Below, one piece after another: positions 15,152-24,329 of a stretch of DNA of 27,802 nt. This DNA is from Treponema sp. UBA3819 (GTDB lineage: Bacteria > Spirochaetota > Spirochaetia > Treponematales > Treponemataceae), in contig DFDV01000011.1 of the NCBI GenBank assembly GCA_002369025.1, positions 1-27,802 on the forward strand, in the 5' to 3' direction. The position numbers and the translations under genes were made by a program. The notes below the pieces were generated by a model. That model saw only the letters and a program-made list of their open reading frames with translations, was not told the origin of the DNA and searched no databases. Each line of letters starts with the position of its first letter. Positions within the stretch are counted from its first letter, which is position 1.

Positions 15152-16436
15152 CGCGCAACACCTCCGCCACAGTCATTTTTAATACTCCCCGGCTTGCCAC
15201 CCACGAAGCCAGAAGGGATGAAAATACACCGAAAATCATAATCACCAGAACTTCTCCCGGAATAATTCTGGGTGGAATGTGTCCGTAAATCATGTACATG
15301 GGATTTTCACGCAGATAGCGGGCATTTTCAGGTGAAATAATCATGTATCCCACATACTGCACATAATATACCAGTTTTGACATAATTGTAAAAATCCGGG
15401 ACATCTGGACGCTCAACAAAAGACCGAGAGCAAGCCCGGGAATAGCACCGATGACTCCAACCAGAAAGCCCTGAACCACAAAAATTGACTGGATGAGGGA
15501 AGGTTTTCCACCGAATGCAGTGAGCACAGAGATTTCCTCCCGCCGCTCATAGACCATGCGCCTCATACCGTTAAAAATATTGATTCCGACCACAAGAAAA
15601 ATCAGGAAGACAAGCAGCATGAGCATATTCTTTTCTACGCGGAGTGCACCGAAAAAGGAACGGTTATAGTTCTTCCAGGATTCGGTCCGGGCCTGGGGGA
15701 ACTTTTTCTGAATGCGGGAGATGACCAGGGCATCGTTTGCCGTGTCATGCAGTTTTACGCCGTAGCGGAGCACTGCATCTTTTCCAAAATATTTTCGGGC
15801 GGCTTCCAGACTGATAAAGGCATAGGCGGAATTAATGTCTGCATAACCGGTATGAAATACGCCTGTAACGGTAAAGGTGCGGTCTGAAGAAATAAGTTCG
15901 ACATCGTTTCCGCCCGAAAGAGCAAAAAGACTGACTTTTGTGCCTACAAAAATGCCCAGACTGTTAGCCAGACTGCTTCCTATTACAATGCTGTCCTCAG
16001 AGGAAAGGTCAAAACGGCCGCGGAGAATGCGGATTTGCTTTCTGAAGCCCTGGTCCAGAGCCAGCTGATCCTTGCTTACACCGCGAATAAGGGCCGCCCC
16101 CTGTTTTTCAGATTCACCTACCAGCAGACTCTGGGCCTCATAGAAGGGAGTTGCAGAAATAATTTCCGGCTCGGTCTGACAGAAGGACTGAAAGGCAGAC
16201 TCTTCTACATTTTCCACGCGCACATGGTAGGATGAAATTTCCATGATGGCATCAATAAAACTCAGTTGAAAACCATTCATTACGCTGATAACGGTAATCA
16301 GGGTCATTACGCCAAAGCAGATTCCAAGAGAGGCAAGAAATGATGTAACGGCAGACCGGCCTTTGCGGTCAACACGAGAGAAACGGCGGGAAACAAAAAG
16401 CACCCAGCGGAATGCCGGCATAAAAGTATTTTTCAA
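15144..16436 (-). CDS. LolC/LolE-family ABC permease (proximal copy)
   Basis: 430 residues with the same plan as the distal copy: N-terminal helix (about 27-50, FLASLGICFGVMTLITVISV), periplasmic domain, then helices at about 270-290, 320-345 and 385-410, with RMVYERREEISVLTAFGGKP as the coupling region. The two permeases clearly differ, so a LolC-LolE heterodimer is likely. The start is TTG at 16436, which overlaps the preceding stop (TTGA) and has AAGGAG nine bases upstream; the first ATG, five codons later, lacks a ribosome site. Confidence 0.9.
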   Translation of the reverse strand: MKNTFMPAFRWVLFVSRRFSRVDRKGRSAVTSFLASLGICFGVMTLITVISVMNGFQLSFIDAIMEISSYHVRVENVEESAFQSFCQTEPEIISATPFYEAQSLLVGESEKQGAALIRGVSKDQLALDQGFRKQIRILRGRFDLSSEDSIVIGSSLANSLGIFVGTKVSLFALSGGNDVELISSDRTFTVTGVFHTGYADINSAYAFISLEAARKYFGKDAVLRYGVKLHDTANDALVISRIQKKFPQARTESWKNYNRSFFGALRVEKNMLMLLVFLIFLVVGINIFNGMRRMVYERREEISVLTAFGGKPSLIQSIFVVQGFLVGVIGAIPGLALGLLLSVQMSRIFTIMSKLVYYVQYVGYMIISPENARYLRENPMYMIYGHIPPRIIPGEVLVIMIFGVFSSLLASWVASRGVLKMTVAEVLRDE

Positions 16437-17668
16437 AAGACTCTTCTCCTTACTTCCCTGCCGTTTACAGAGACAATTTCCAGTCTTTTTGTATTGTTTT
16501 CATAGCGGGCCAGCACCGTAAAACCGTCATCAAAATACATGGTCTCATTATACACATTTTCGCTTTCATAAACAGTATGCACGCGAACTTCTCCGTTTTC
16601 GTAGTAGGTATAGTCAGGCTTTTTTCCCGCTCCCGTGTAATCGTAGACCCGCCTGACATGGTATTCTTCTACCCTCTGCCTGCCGGTACTTGTCTTACTG
16701 TAAAAATAAGTTGTACCCTCTTCTTCCGTAATCCGCTTTTCTTCATCGTAGGTCCAGGAATTGCTTTTGTCCCTTACAAGTCTTGCTTCCGGCTCAGGCT
16801 CTTCCGGATCCCTGTCTTTTGATTCCTCTTTTTCATAATGAGCTTCCAGCAGGCTGACAATCAGTCCCTGGTCATCATAGCGGGTAACATTGTGTTTACT
16901 GCCACTGGAAATATCTTCCGTCATCTGGTACGGCAGGACTGAGTCTTCATCGTAAGAGTAAGTGCGTGTAGAAAGCAGGTTCAGGCTGAGGGAAGATGAA
17001 CCTAACTTAAAGCGTTCCTGCTTTACCATGCGGTTGTGCCCGTCATAAAAACGGCGGATAGTAAGCCCTGCGGCACTGTCCACAAGGATTCTGAATCCGT
17101 CCTTTTCCCTCACTGCCAGCTGCTCCACTCCGTATGAAAAACGACGGATTCTACCCTTGCTGTCTGTAAAGGATCTTTCTGACGGCTGATCACTTTTTTC
17201 ATCCTGACCTTCCAGAATGCCGCCTTCATCCCGGTTATCCATCTGGGAAAGCATTTGTTCCGCTACATCAAACTGTTCAGGCTGGCGTTCAGAAAGAGAG
17301 CTCATGCGTACTGTAAGCAGAGCTGTATCTACCCAGTCAGAAGCAGGTCCTTCATTCTGACCTTCAGCAGTAAAAAGGTCTGACAGGGAAAAAGTGCTGT
17401 CGAAAGCACCCAGTTTTTCCGGACAGATGTATTCAAAAAGACAGAGGGGATATGGCCGGTACCTTCGCCAGACAGGCATGGTATAGATGCGGGCCAGAGG
17501 CCGGGTGACTTCCAGCAGAGTTTCATCAAAAGGCAGAATGGACGGGCCACCAAGACTTTGCAGTGTGAGTTCAAAAAAAAAGTCCTGCACAGGGTTTTCT
17601 GCAGCCAGGGCAGAAGAAAGAATGAGGAGAAATGTAAAAATACAAAATCTTTTTTTTATCCTTGCCAT
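16433..17668 (-). CDS. Unrecognised secreted protein with YD/RHS-like strand repeats
   Basis: 411 residues with a signal peptide (about 1-23, ending SSALAAE) and no lipobox. The C-terminal two thirds carry repeated strand units resembling YD/RHS repeats: RRFYDGHNRMVKQERF, TRYDDQGLIVSLLEA, WTYDEEKRITEEEG, YYENGEVRVHTVY and MYFDDGFTVLARYENN. The middle (about 155-175 and 280-295) is charged and low complexity. I do not recognise a named family. It overlaps the first Lol permease by the four-base ATGA-type junction and follows ftsY by 30 bases, so a role beside lipoprotein sorting, for example a periplasmic or outer-membrane carrier, is possible but unproven. The ribosome site is poor. Confidence 0.78.
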   Translation of the reverse strand: MARIKKRFCIFTFLLILSSALAAENPVQDFFFELTLQSLGGPSILPFDETLLEVTRPLARIYTMPVWRRYRPYPLCLFEYICPEKLGAFDSTFSLSDLFTAEGQNEGPASDWVDTALLTVRMSSLSERQPEQFDVAEQMLSQMDNRDEGGILEGQDEKSDQPSERSFTDSKGRIRRFSYGVEQLAVREKDGFRILVDSAAGLTIRRFYDGHNRMVKQERFKLGSSSLSLNLLSTRTYSYDEDSVLPYQMTEDISSGSKHNVTRYDDQGLIVSLLEAHYEKEESKDRDPEEPEPEARLVRDKSNSWTYDEEKRITEEEGTTYFYSKTSTGRQRVEEYHVRRVYDYTGAGKKPDYTYYENGEVRVHTVYESENVYNETMYFDDGFTVLARYENNTKRLEIVSVNGREVRRRVF

Positions 17669-17698
17669 GTGGATATCTGTGCAATCACTTTTTCTGCA

Positions 17699-18562
17699 TC
17701 ATCCTAAGAATTCTTCAGTATAGGAATCCGGATTAAAGGGCTGAATGTCATCATAGCCTTCTCCCGTGCAGACAAAAGCCACCGGAATACCAAATTCTTT
17801 GCCCACTGAAAAGGCAACGCCGCCTTTTGCCGTAGAATCATATTTTGTAAGCACGACGGCATCAAGACCGACCGCCTCATGAAAGACTTCCGCCTGACGG
17901 ACGGCATTCTGACCTGTCGTTGCATCTATAACAAGCAGTTTTTTGTAGCAACCGGGGTCGGCCTTTTGAGAAGCAATGCGGTCAATTTTCTGCAGTTCGC
18001 GCACGAGATTATCCTTGTTGTGCAGGCGTCCGGCCGTATCTGCCAGAACAAGTGCCCCACCCTTTGCACGGGCGGCATCTGCGGCGTCAAAAACAACTGC
18101 GGACGGGTCGCTGCCATGCTGATGACTTATGACACGGATTCCCAGACGGCCACCATGCATTTCCAGCTGCTCTTCAGCCGCCGCACGGAAGGTATCTGCC
18201 GCTGCAAGAATTACCTCTCCTGACTTAGCATAGTGGCGGGCGAGTTTTGCGGCGGTTGTGGTTTTTCCCACGCCGTTTACTCCCAGAAGCATATAGATGG
18301 TCGTCTTTCCCTTTTCCGGCTCAAGGCTCAGGGATTTGGCAAAGCCCTTAAGCATGTTTTTGAGTTCGCTTCGGATATCTTTTTCTTCGGTAAGACGTTT
18401 TTCCTTACAGATTTTCTGCAAATCATCCGTAAGCTGAAAGGCGGTTTTTGCACCGATATCACCTTCTACCAGCGCATCGGTTAAATCATCAAAAAATTCT
18501 GCGTCTATCGTTTTTCCGCCAAAAAGACTTTTCAGTTTTTCTGCAAAGGATAATTTTGCCAT
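17699..18562 (-). CDS. ftsY: Signal recognition particle receptor FtsY
   Basis: GTPase that receives the SRP-ribosome complex at the membrane. 287 residues with a helical N domain (about 1-80) and a G domain: GVNGVGKTT (94-102), DTFRAAA (123-129), DTAGR (175-179), TKYDSTAKGG (239-248), and the C-terminal GEGYDDIQPFNP. It has no acidic A domain, so it is a short NG-type FtsY whose N-terminal helix must provide membrane contact. It begins 17 bases after the preceding gene with GGAG upstream, and is followed after 30 bases by the secreted protein gene of the Lol cluster. Confidence 0.95.
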   Translation of the reverse strand: MAKLSFAEKLKSLFGGKTIDAEFFDDLTDALVEGDIGAKTAFQLTDDLQKICKEKRLTEEKDIRSELKNMLKGFAKSLSLEPEKGKTTIYMLLGVNGVGKTTTAAKLARHYAKSGEVILAAADTFRAAAEEQLEMHGGRLGIRVISHQHGSDPSAVVFDAADAARAKGGALVLADTAGRLHNKDNLVRELQKIDRIASQKADPGCYKKLLVIDATTGQNAVRQAEVFHEAVGLDAVVLTKYDSTAKGGVAFSVGKEFGIPVAFVCTGEGYDDIQPFNPDSYTEEFLG

Positions 18563-18579
18563 ACTATCTTGTACTCCAT

Positions 18580-20364
18580 TTATTTTTTTTCTTTTGCTGA
18601 TTCGCCGGCTTCTGCACTTCCGTCAGCTTTTTCTGCAGGTTTTTCATTTTCTGCAGATACAGGTACCGTGACTTCCTTAGAAACATCGATTTCTGCAGGA
18701 TCCGTTGGAACAGCAAAATCCCGCTTGTCTACCGTTGCCGTAGCAGGCAGAACCTCATTTGCCGCAATCAGGTAGCGCACCAGTTCATAGGCAAACCAGA
18801 CGCCACAGGCAATGGAAATGCCTGCCGTAACATTGCTGGCTATTTCCCAGCGGCGCGCTTCATCGTAATCAACACGCTTATCCAGTTTATAGGCCTTTGT
18901 TGCAGCTGTACTGTTTCCCATGACATAGAATGTAAAGGGCATGGAAAGAATAAGTGCCGTATAGGAAGTATACAGCCAGCGCCGCCTTTTATCAATGTAT
19001 TGGGCACGGTCAAAGGGCTTTATGTTTACCTTTAAATTGGCACCGTCCATAGCCTTGTCATCCGGTATGTAGAAAAAGGCACTTTTTGCATTTTCGCCCT
19101 CACCTGTCGTATAGATACCAAGGACAGCCTTTCCGTTTACCGTAATGGGAGCCGCAGAATTGACAGGGTCTACCGCATGGGCGTCCAGTCCTTTTGCATG
19201 AAAAACACCGTCGCTCAGTTTTTTCAGGCGCAGATTGAGCACTCCGGAGAAAGCGGGAGAGAGGGAAATTCTGATAGTATAGCGTTCGTTTCCTTCAAAT
19301 TTGTAGGTAAAGGAAGCAGTGTCATAGCCTTTTGCCAAAACATTGATGGTATGAATGGATGCATCCACCTGCAGATCCGTAGGAATTTTTGAATAGACCA
19401 GTCCGTCCAGGGTAAGATGGGCCTTTTCGGCGATTTCCTCAGGCATAATCTCAAAATGGAGCTGAACCGGAAGACTGTTTGCAATTACAGGAACCAGCTG
19501 CTGCACAATTCTTTCTGCCAGATCCATCTGGTCGCTTATGGTTCCTACTTCCGTAACAGTACCGGCAAGTTTTGCACCGGGATAGACACGAAGTTCAGTT
19601 GTAACTGCAACATAGTCACCGTACATTCTTATGCTGCCGGAAAGAAGTCCGTTGATTTTTGCCGTTCCCAGTTCTTTTTCGTAGGCACGGCTGGTAATTC
19701 CGTCTTTTTCCGCAGTCTCAGAGGGAGAAAAAAGCGCAGAAGAATCATTTTTGTAGACCACTACGGTTTCATTCTGGGGTGGCTCCTGCTCATCGTCATC
19801 CATAAAAAAGGGAAAGGGGAATCGTCTTCTTTCTTCCCTCTTTTCTTCAATTTTTTCTCCACGGGCCAGGGCTGCTTCCCGCTTGATTTGGGGAGCATAG
19901 TCAGCCTTTTCCTTTTCTGTCTTTTCCAGATTTTCGTCTATTTTTTTTTGAATTTCATCAATTTTTTTCTGGGCGGCGGCAAGATCTTTTTCCAGTTTCT
20001 TTGGCTTAAGGGTATTGACCACAAGGGCATCCCGGGTCTGATACTCTTTGGAAAGCTGCAGAAAAAGTGAAAGGCGTTCTGTCTGCAGGGTATCCAGTTT
20101 TCTGTCCAGAACTTCCTGACTGGGAAGGACGCGGGTACCTTCCACTGCAATCTGAGCCAGAATCAGCTGGGGAAGTACCGTAGCAAACTGTTCCATGGAA
20201 AGCCCGCGGCTGCCTTTCTGAGCAAAGGAATATTTTTGGGCAGCAAGCACCCAGTTTGTCTTGTTTGTCGTACTTGTCGCCGCAGAAAGAGGAAGCCGGC
20301 AGAAAAGGATGCCGAGCAGAATGAGAAATATATATCTGTAACTTCTATATATATAGGCGTTCAT
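18580..20364 (-). CDS. Unrecognised envelope protein with coiled coil and PEGA-like segment
   Basis: 594 residues from the ATG at 20364, which begins a signal peptide or anchor (IFLILLGILFCRLPLSA, about 12-28); a GTG ten codons earlier is possible. Residues about 120-185 are a charged coiled coil. The middle (about 230-300) has strands typical of treponemal predicted periplasmic proteins. Residues about 302-368 read like a PEGA domain (LTLDGLVYSKIPTDL, then ASIHTINVLAKGYDTASFTY). Two membrane helices follow (about 464-483 and 513-536) and then an acidic Ala/Glu tail. I know no function. It lies between truA and ftsY, and its start has no Shine-Dalgarno. Confidence 0.78.
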   Translation of the reverse strand: MNAYIYRSYRYIFLILLGILFCRLPLSAATSTTNKTNWVLAAQKYSFAQKGSRGLSMEQFATVLPQLILAQIAVEGTRVLPSQEVLDRKLDTLQTERLSLFLQLSKEYQTRDALVVNTLKPKKLEKDLAAAQKKIDEIQKKIDENLEKTEKEKADYAPQIKREAALARGEKIEEKREERRRFPFPFFMDDDEQEPPQNETVVVYKNDSSALFSPSETAEKDGITSRAYEKELGTAKINGLLSGSIRMYGDYVAVTTELRVYPGAKLAGTVTEVGTISDQMDLAERIVQQLVPVIANSLPVQLHFEIMPEEIAEKAHLTLDGLVYSKIPTDLQVDASIHTINVLAKGYDTASFTYKFEGNERYTIRISLSPAFSGVLNLRLKKLSDGVFHAKGLDAHAVDPVNSAAPITVNGKAVLGIYTTGEGENAKSAFFYIPDDKAMDGANLKVNIKPFDRAQYIDKRRRWLYTSYTALILSMPFTFYVMGNSTAATKAYKLDKRVDYDEARRWEIASNVTAGISIACGVWFAYELVRYLIAANEVLPATATVDKRDFAVPTDPAEIDVSKEVTVPVSAENEKPAEKADGSAEAGESAKEKK

Positions 20365-20420
20365 GAACATGAAGAATACGCTACTATAATGCACGAAAAA
20401 TCAGCAAAGCACAATACTTT

Positions 20421-21206
20421 TCAGATATGGCGGCGGATTCCGTCAAAGGCCACATTCCACAGGAAGAGACCAGTTGGAGGAGCAGTCGGACCTGCATTTT
20501 TCCGGTCACGGCTTTCCAGAGCCCGCCTGAAATCTTCCGCTGACCTGCCCTCTTTTTCAAAGAAAATCAGTGTTCCGGTAAGGCTGCGCACCATTTTCCA
20601 GAGAAAGGCATTTGCCGTAATTTCAAAAACAAGCTTGTCGCCATCCGGATAAAAGACTGCATTTTCCAGATAGCGGCAGGTGGACTTACTGGCATCTCCT
20701 GCGGCGGCAAAGGTAGCACAGTCTATTTCGCCCCGCAGGCAGGAAGCCATGTCGTTGAGCAGGCGGATATCCGGCTGATGGTGAATCTGCCAGACATAGC
20801 GGGTTTCCGTGGCCAGAGGACTTTTTCCGCAATAGATAAAATAGCGGTAGGTCCGGCTTGTCGCACTGAAGCGGGCATTAAATTCTTCGTCCACTTCCCG
20901 GGCGTCGTTGATGCGGATATCCTGGGGTAAAAATGAGTTGAGGGCGTAGACATATTTTTCTGCTGGAATGGATGCTATGGGCGAGTAAAAATTTGCCGCC
21001 TGGGCAGCCGCGTGCACACCGCTGTCAGTTCTTCCGCTTCCGTACAGATTGACGGGCTGCTTGTGTACTTTTTCTAGGGCAGATTCAATCTCTGCCTGGA
21101 CGGTTCTGACAGCCTTTCCCTTATCAGCCTTATCCTGACGCTGCCAGCCGCAAAAATCACTGCCGTCATAGGAAAGGGTCAGCAGAATGTTACGTCTGTT
21201 ACTCAT
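20421..21206 (-). CDS. truA: tRNA pseudouridine synthase TruA
   Basis: Converts uridines 38-40 of tRNA anticodon arms to pseudouridine. 261 residues from the ATG at 21206. It has LSYDGSDFCGWQRQ (11-24), the catalytic Asp61 in GSGRTDSGVHA, then FLPQDIRI, FNARFSATSRTYRYFI, and FLWKMVRSLTGTL near the end. The upstream frame continues to 21239, but the ATG at 21206 gives the normal N-terminus and overlaps the DUF2225 stop by eight bases. It is the last gene of the dxs-to-truA run. Confidence 0.95.
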   Translation of the reverse strand: MSNRRNILLTLSYDGSDFCGWQRQDKADKGKAVRTVQAEIESALEKVHKQPVNLYGSGRTDSGVHAAAQAANFYSPIASIPAEKYVYALNSFLPQDIRINDAREVDEEFNARFSATSRTYRYFIYCGKSPLATETRYVWQIHHQPDIRLLNDMASCLRGEIDCATFAAAGDASKSTCRYLENAVFYPDGDKLVFEITANAFLWKMVRSLTGTLIFFEKEGRSAEDFRRALESRDRKNAGPTAPPTGLFLWNVAFDGIRRHI

Positions 21207-22119
21207 CGTCGTCATCACTGGGCACAAAGCCGATGTCATTTGCTTCGGCTAAGGCGGCGGTAAGTTTGTCGTACAAATCACGGGATTTTTCCAGCAGGGG
21301 GCCCGGCTTTGACTTGGAAGACTTTCCCAATCCGAAGCCGCGGGCAATGGACCTCTTGCATTCATCCAGTTTTTTCAGGCGGGCCTGCATGTCTTCTGTC
21401 TGACCATACTTGTATTCCAGAAGCCCGACTTCATAAATCAGGCCGTCATAGCCGTAGTTCTTGTCAGTATCAGGTCCAAGATTATTGACTACGCTGAAGG
21501 TTTCTACACGGGACATTTCATTTATGAGCGTCTGGTCGTAGAAAAAGAGGGCCTTGCGGTAAAAGACCTGGGCAAGGTAGTCATAATTGTGGCCGGGAAC
21601 TGCATCATTCAAATCATTGCAGAGCCAGGCAAGGCGCAGGGAAATAATGGCGCGCTTTACCGTAGGAGCCAGGCCCAGATCCACCTTGTCATAGGACAGC
21701 AGGGCAAGAAAATGCATGGCGGCACCGTCCAGAAGAGAGCGCTCTGTATTCAACTGATAGTAAGGAAAAACATTATTTACGATTCTTTTTCTTTCTTCAA
21801 TGCCGTCTTTAAGGGCTTCAATTGTTTTTGGCTCAGAGATTTCCTTAAAGTCATTCCAGAAAAATGCGACATGGCACTTGGGACAGGCTCCGACCGTGTA
21901 AATAAGGGGATAGATCATGCCATACTTGGCAGAAGGCTCGTATTTGCGGTGCAGTTCATCAGTCAGTTCGCCTGCAATCATACGGCCGCTGCCGGAAAGC
22001 ATTTCTTCGTGGTTAAAATCACGCTGACACAAGGGACAACGAACCTTTGTCTTTGACCAGTAGGAAATTTTAGGCTTTTTATCTTCGCCAGGGCGTTTTT
22101 TTGAGACGTTTGCGTACAT
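21199..22119 (-). CDS. DUF2225 zinc-ribbon-like protein
   Basis: 306 residues, cytoplasmic. Two CxxC pairs, CPLC (28-31) and CPKC (79-82), probably bind one zinc. The rest is helical (ERKRIVNNVFPYYQLNTERS, AAMHFLALLSYDKVDLG, LLEYKYGQTEDMQARLKKLD), resembling the TPR-like part of DUF2225 proteins found in Firmicutes and spirochaetes. It ends in an acidic DDDDE run. The start overlaps the acpS stop by one base. The function is unknown; conservation beside acpS and truA suggests only co-expression. Confidence 0.85.
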   Translation of the reverse strand: MYANVSKKRPGEDKKPKISYWSKTKVRCPLCQRDFNHEEMLSGSGRMIAGELTDELHRKYEPSAKYGMIYPLIYTVGACPKCHVAFFWNDFKEISEPKTIEALKDGIEERKRIVNNVFPYYQLNTERSLLDGAAMHFLALLSYDKVDLGLAPTVKRAIISLRLAWLCNDLNDAVPGHNYDYLAQVFYRKALFFYDQTLINEMSRVETFSVVNNLGPDTDKNYGYDGLIYEVGLLEYKYGQTEDMQARLKKLDECKRSIARGFGLGKSSKSKPGPLLEKSRDLYDKLTAALAEANDIGFVPSDDDDE

Positions 22120-22517
22120 CAGTCGGCCTCCCCTTCTCTTTTTTCTATGACAACAAATGCCGTTGCATATTCCTTTTCATGGCTGAGTGAAAGATGCACC
22201 CTGCAAGCTCCCACCCGCTCTTTAAGCAGATTTTTTGTCGCTTCTCCAAAGGCAAAAAAAGGTTTTCCTGCCTCATCCTTTGCAACCCAAAAATCTTTCA
22301 GGCTCAGTCCAACAAAACCTGTTCCCAGAGCCTTTGAAAATGCTTCCTTTGCCGCAAAACGAGCCGCATAATGCTGGCAGGCCGCAGAGGGATTTCTGTC
22401 AAAAGCCCCGGTAAAGCATTCTTCTTCCGCAAAAAAACGGTTAATCAGCGCATCGTTTGTAAGCCAGCGTTCAAAGCGGGAGACTTTTGCAATGTCAGTA
22501 CCGATACCGTAAATCAT
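22119..22517 (-). CDS. acpS: Holo-[acyl-carrier-protein] synthase
   Basis: Transfers 4'-phosphopantetheine from CoA to acyl carrier protein. 132 residues with the magnesium ligand Asp8 in GIGTDI, Glu58 in ARFAAKEAFSKALGTG, and the closing LSLSHEKEYATAFVV. It overlaps ybbR by four bases and the DUF2225 gene by one. The ribosome site is weak, consistent with translational coupling. Confidence 0.95.
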   Translation of the reverse strand: MIYGIGTDIAKVSRFERWLTNDALINRFFAEEECFTGAFDRNPSAACQHYAARFAAKEAFSKALGTGFVGLSLKDFWVAKDEAGKPFFAFGEATKNLLKERVGACRVHLSLSHEKEYATAFVVIEKREGEAD

Positions 22518-23500
22518 TCTTCATCTGTAACGGGCGCTTCCCGCACATCCTCTTCTGCAGGCTTTCGTTTTACCGTAATCTTTATGCGCTTTGGCGTTTC
22601 ATCCAGAGCCACGGTTGAAGCGGGCAGATTAAAAACAAGGGGAACTTCATGGGTTCCCTCAGACGAAATGCCACGACAGTCAGCCAGAATGGTTGAAACC
22701 CGCGGTGCATAGTTTTCCAGAGAAAGAACCGGACCGCGCAGGGAAAGAAGCACCGTATGACCGGAACCCGTCGGCTCAAATTCCGTGGCAAGGCCGGAAA
22801 GATTTACCGGAGCGGATTCAAAGCGTTTGACCATGAGTTTGGGCGTGACCGTAGCCTTAAGGGTGACCATGGCACCGTCGGCAAGATGAATGAGGCGGCC
22901 GGGGCTTTCCAGCTGGGCGGTCAGTTCCGTATCGGCAGCGATATTGGCAAGGGAAACCATTCGAGTCTGCAGGCGGGTACAGTTATTCACCATAGTTCTG
23001 GGGCCGGTAACACGCACTTCCGGAGGATTGATTTCCACAGACTTGAGTTCATACCCGTGGGCAGGCTCCCCAGAAAAGAGGGGATTTACCGGCACAAAGG
23101 CGGAAATCTGTTCTTCAACTTTGAGTGTAATATGTTCAGGACTTACCTTGAGTTCCATGGTATCAAAGAGCATGGCTTCCTTACTCAGGGTGAGCTGAAC
23201 GGGAACTTCTGCCTCGCCTTCATGGGAAATATAATCAAGGTCAATAAAGGCAGTAAAATCATTTTCATGGAGGGTAGAAATATTTTCAGGCGTTCCCCTC
23301 ACCGTTATGCGCACATTCTGGGGATAGGAACTTGCCGCCACCATGCCGTTTTTTTCTTCCACGCGCAGGGGAACGGAAAAAGTCTTTCTGTCCAGAGTGG
23401 AAAAGAGGAAAAAGAGATAGAGGAAGAGGGCCGCAACAAAGCAGATGACTTTTGCAAGCCAGTTTTCACGGATTTTTTCAAAGACTTGACTTGCTTTCAT
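22514..23500 (-). CDS. YbbR-domain protein (CdaR-like)
   Basis: 328 residues: a short cytoplasmic tail, one membrane helix (about 15-35), then a long extracytoplasmic part made of about three YbbR repeats, recognisable from units such as VRITVRGTPENISTL, PPEVRVTGPRTMVNN and a third ending HTVLLSLRGPVLSLENYAPR. In Firmicutes CdaR, the YbbR protein encoded next to cdaA, binds and modulates the cyclase. Here it overlaps cdaA by 23 bases in the same order, which supports that role. The last 25 residues are acidic and probably disordered. Confidence 0.9.
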   Translation of the reverse strand: MKASQVFEKIRENWLAKVICFVAALFLYLFFLFSTLDRKTFSVPLRVEEKNGMVAASSYPQNVRITVRGTPENISTLHENDFTAFIDLDYISHEGEAEVPVQLTLSKEAMLFDTMELKVSPEHITLKVEEQISAFVPVNPLFSGEPAHGYELKSVEINPPEVRVTGPRTMVNNCTRLQTRMVSLANIAADTELTAQLESPGRLIHLADGAMVTLKATVTPKLMVKRFESAPVNLSGLATEFEPTGSGHTVLLSLRGPVLSLENYAPRVSTILADCRGISSEGTHEVPLVFNLPASTVALDETPKRIKITVKRKPAEEDVREAPVTDEE

Positions 23501-24293
23501 TTATCGTATCCTCAATCGTATACTGGTCAGGGGTGAGTTCCAGAAGATTTTCCAGAATCTTTGTAAGCTGTTCGGTGGTAAGGTCATAGTGGAGTTTGGA
23601 ATCATAGGCAAGACTCATTGCACCGGATTCCTCAGAGACTACCAGAACAACAGAATCTGATACTTCGCTCAGACCAAGGGCTGCACGGTGACGGGTTCCG
23701 AAGGTCTTTTTGATGTCATACTGTTCTGACAGGGGTAAAAAGCAGCCCGCAGAAACAACCTTGCCGTTCTGAATGAAACAGGCGCCGTCATGCAGGGGTG
23801 TATCGTGTCCAAAAATGGTTACCAGAAGGGCAGAAGACAAATCCGCGTTGATGCGGGTCCCTGTATCCAGAATGTCATCCATCTTTGTATGGCGCATAAA
23901 GACTGCAAGCATACCCCGCCTCTGCTTGGAAAGGATTTCAGCCGCAATGATGACAGAGTCAACGTAGGTGTGGCGGGAACGGTTTCCAAAGGTAAACCAT
24001 TCGCTCTGACCCAGCTTAAGAAAAATCTTTCGGATTTCAGGCTGGAAAACAATGGCAAAACAGACTACCAGAGCAGGCGCAATCATGTTCAGCACCCAGC
24101 GCAGCATGGACAAGTCCAGAAGCAAGGCAAGGGCATAGGCAAATGCAACGATAACCGCCGCCTTAATAATCTGCAGCGCGTTTGTCTTGATGACGAGCTG
24201 ATAGGCCTTGTAGAGGATAAAAGCCATAATGGCAATATCCAGAACCGGACGAATATAATTGTACAATGTTACGATATTGTCGAATGCACCCAC
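23478..24293 (-). CDS. cdaA: Diadenylate cyclase CdaA (DisA_N domain)
   Basis: Makes cyclic di-AMP from two ATP. 271 residues: three membrane helices in the first 85, then a DisA_N catalytic domain with HDGA (168-171) and GTRHRAALG (199-207), the two motifs that define the active site. The start is GTG at 24293, preceded by GAGGT at a good distance. It sits 36 bases after folP and overlaps the ybbR gene. In Firmicutes the third member of this cluster is glmM, which is not present here. Confidence 0.95.
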   Translation of the reverse strand: MGAFDNIVTLYNYIRPVLDIAIMAFILYKAYQLVIKTNALQIIKAAVIVAFAYALALLLDLSMLRWVLNMIAPALVVCFAIVFQPEIRKIFLKLGQSEWFTFGNRSRHTYVDSVIIAAEILSKQRRGMLAVFMRHTKMDDILDTGTRINADLSSALLVTIFGHDTPLHDGACFIQNGKVVSAGCFLPLSEQYDIKKTFGTRHRAALGLSEVSDSVVLVVSEESGAMSLAYDSKLHYDLTTEQLTKILENLLELTPDQYTIEDTINESKSSL

Positions 24294-24329
24294 TTTTATG
24301 ACCTCAGTCTGCCTGCGCTTTTTGCAAGT

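Noticed and set aside
17680..17701. Five-codon ATGATGCAGAAAAAGTGA frame after ftsY as a leader peptide.
   Set aside because: Such short frames arise by chance; no hairpin or codon pattern supports attenuation.
19417..20070. A 217-codon Phe-rich plus-strand frame opposite the PEGA-like protein gene.
   Set aside because: The Phe runs are simply the complement of Lys and Glu codons of the coiled coil; no start signals.
22757..23536. A 259-codon open frame on the plus strand opposite ybbR.
   Set aside because: The opposite strand holds a YbbR protein with membrane helix, overlaps with both neighbours and normal composition; the plus frame is low in coding signal.
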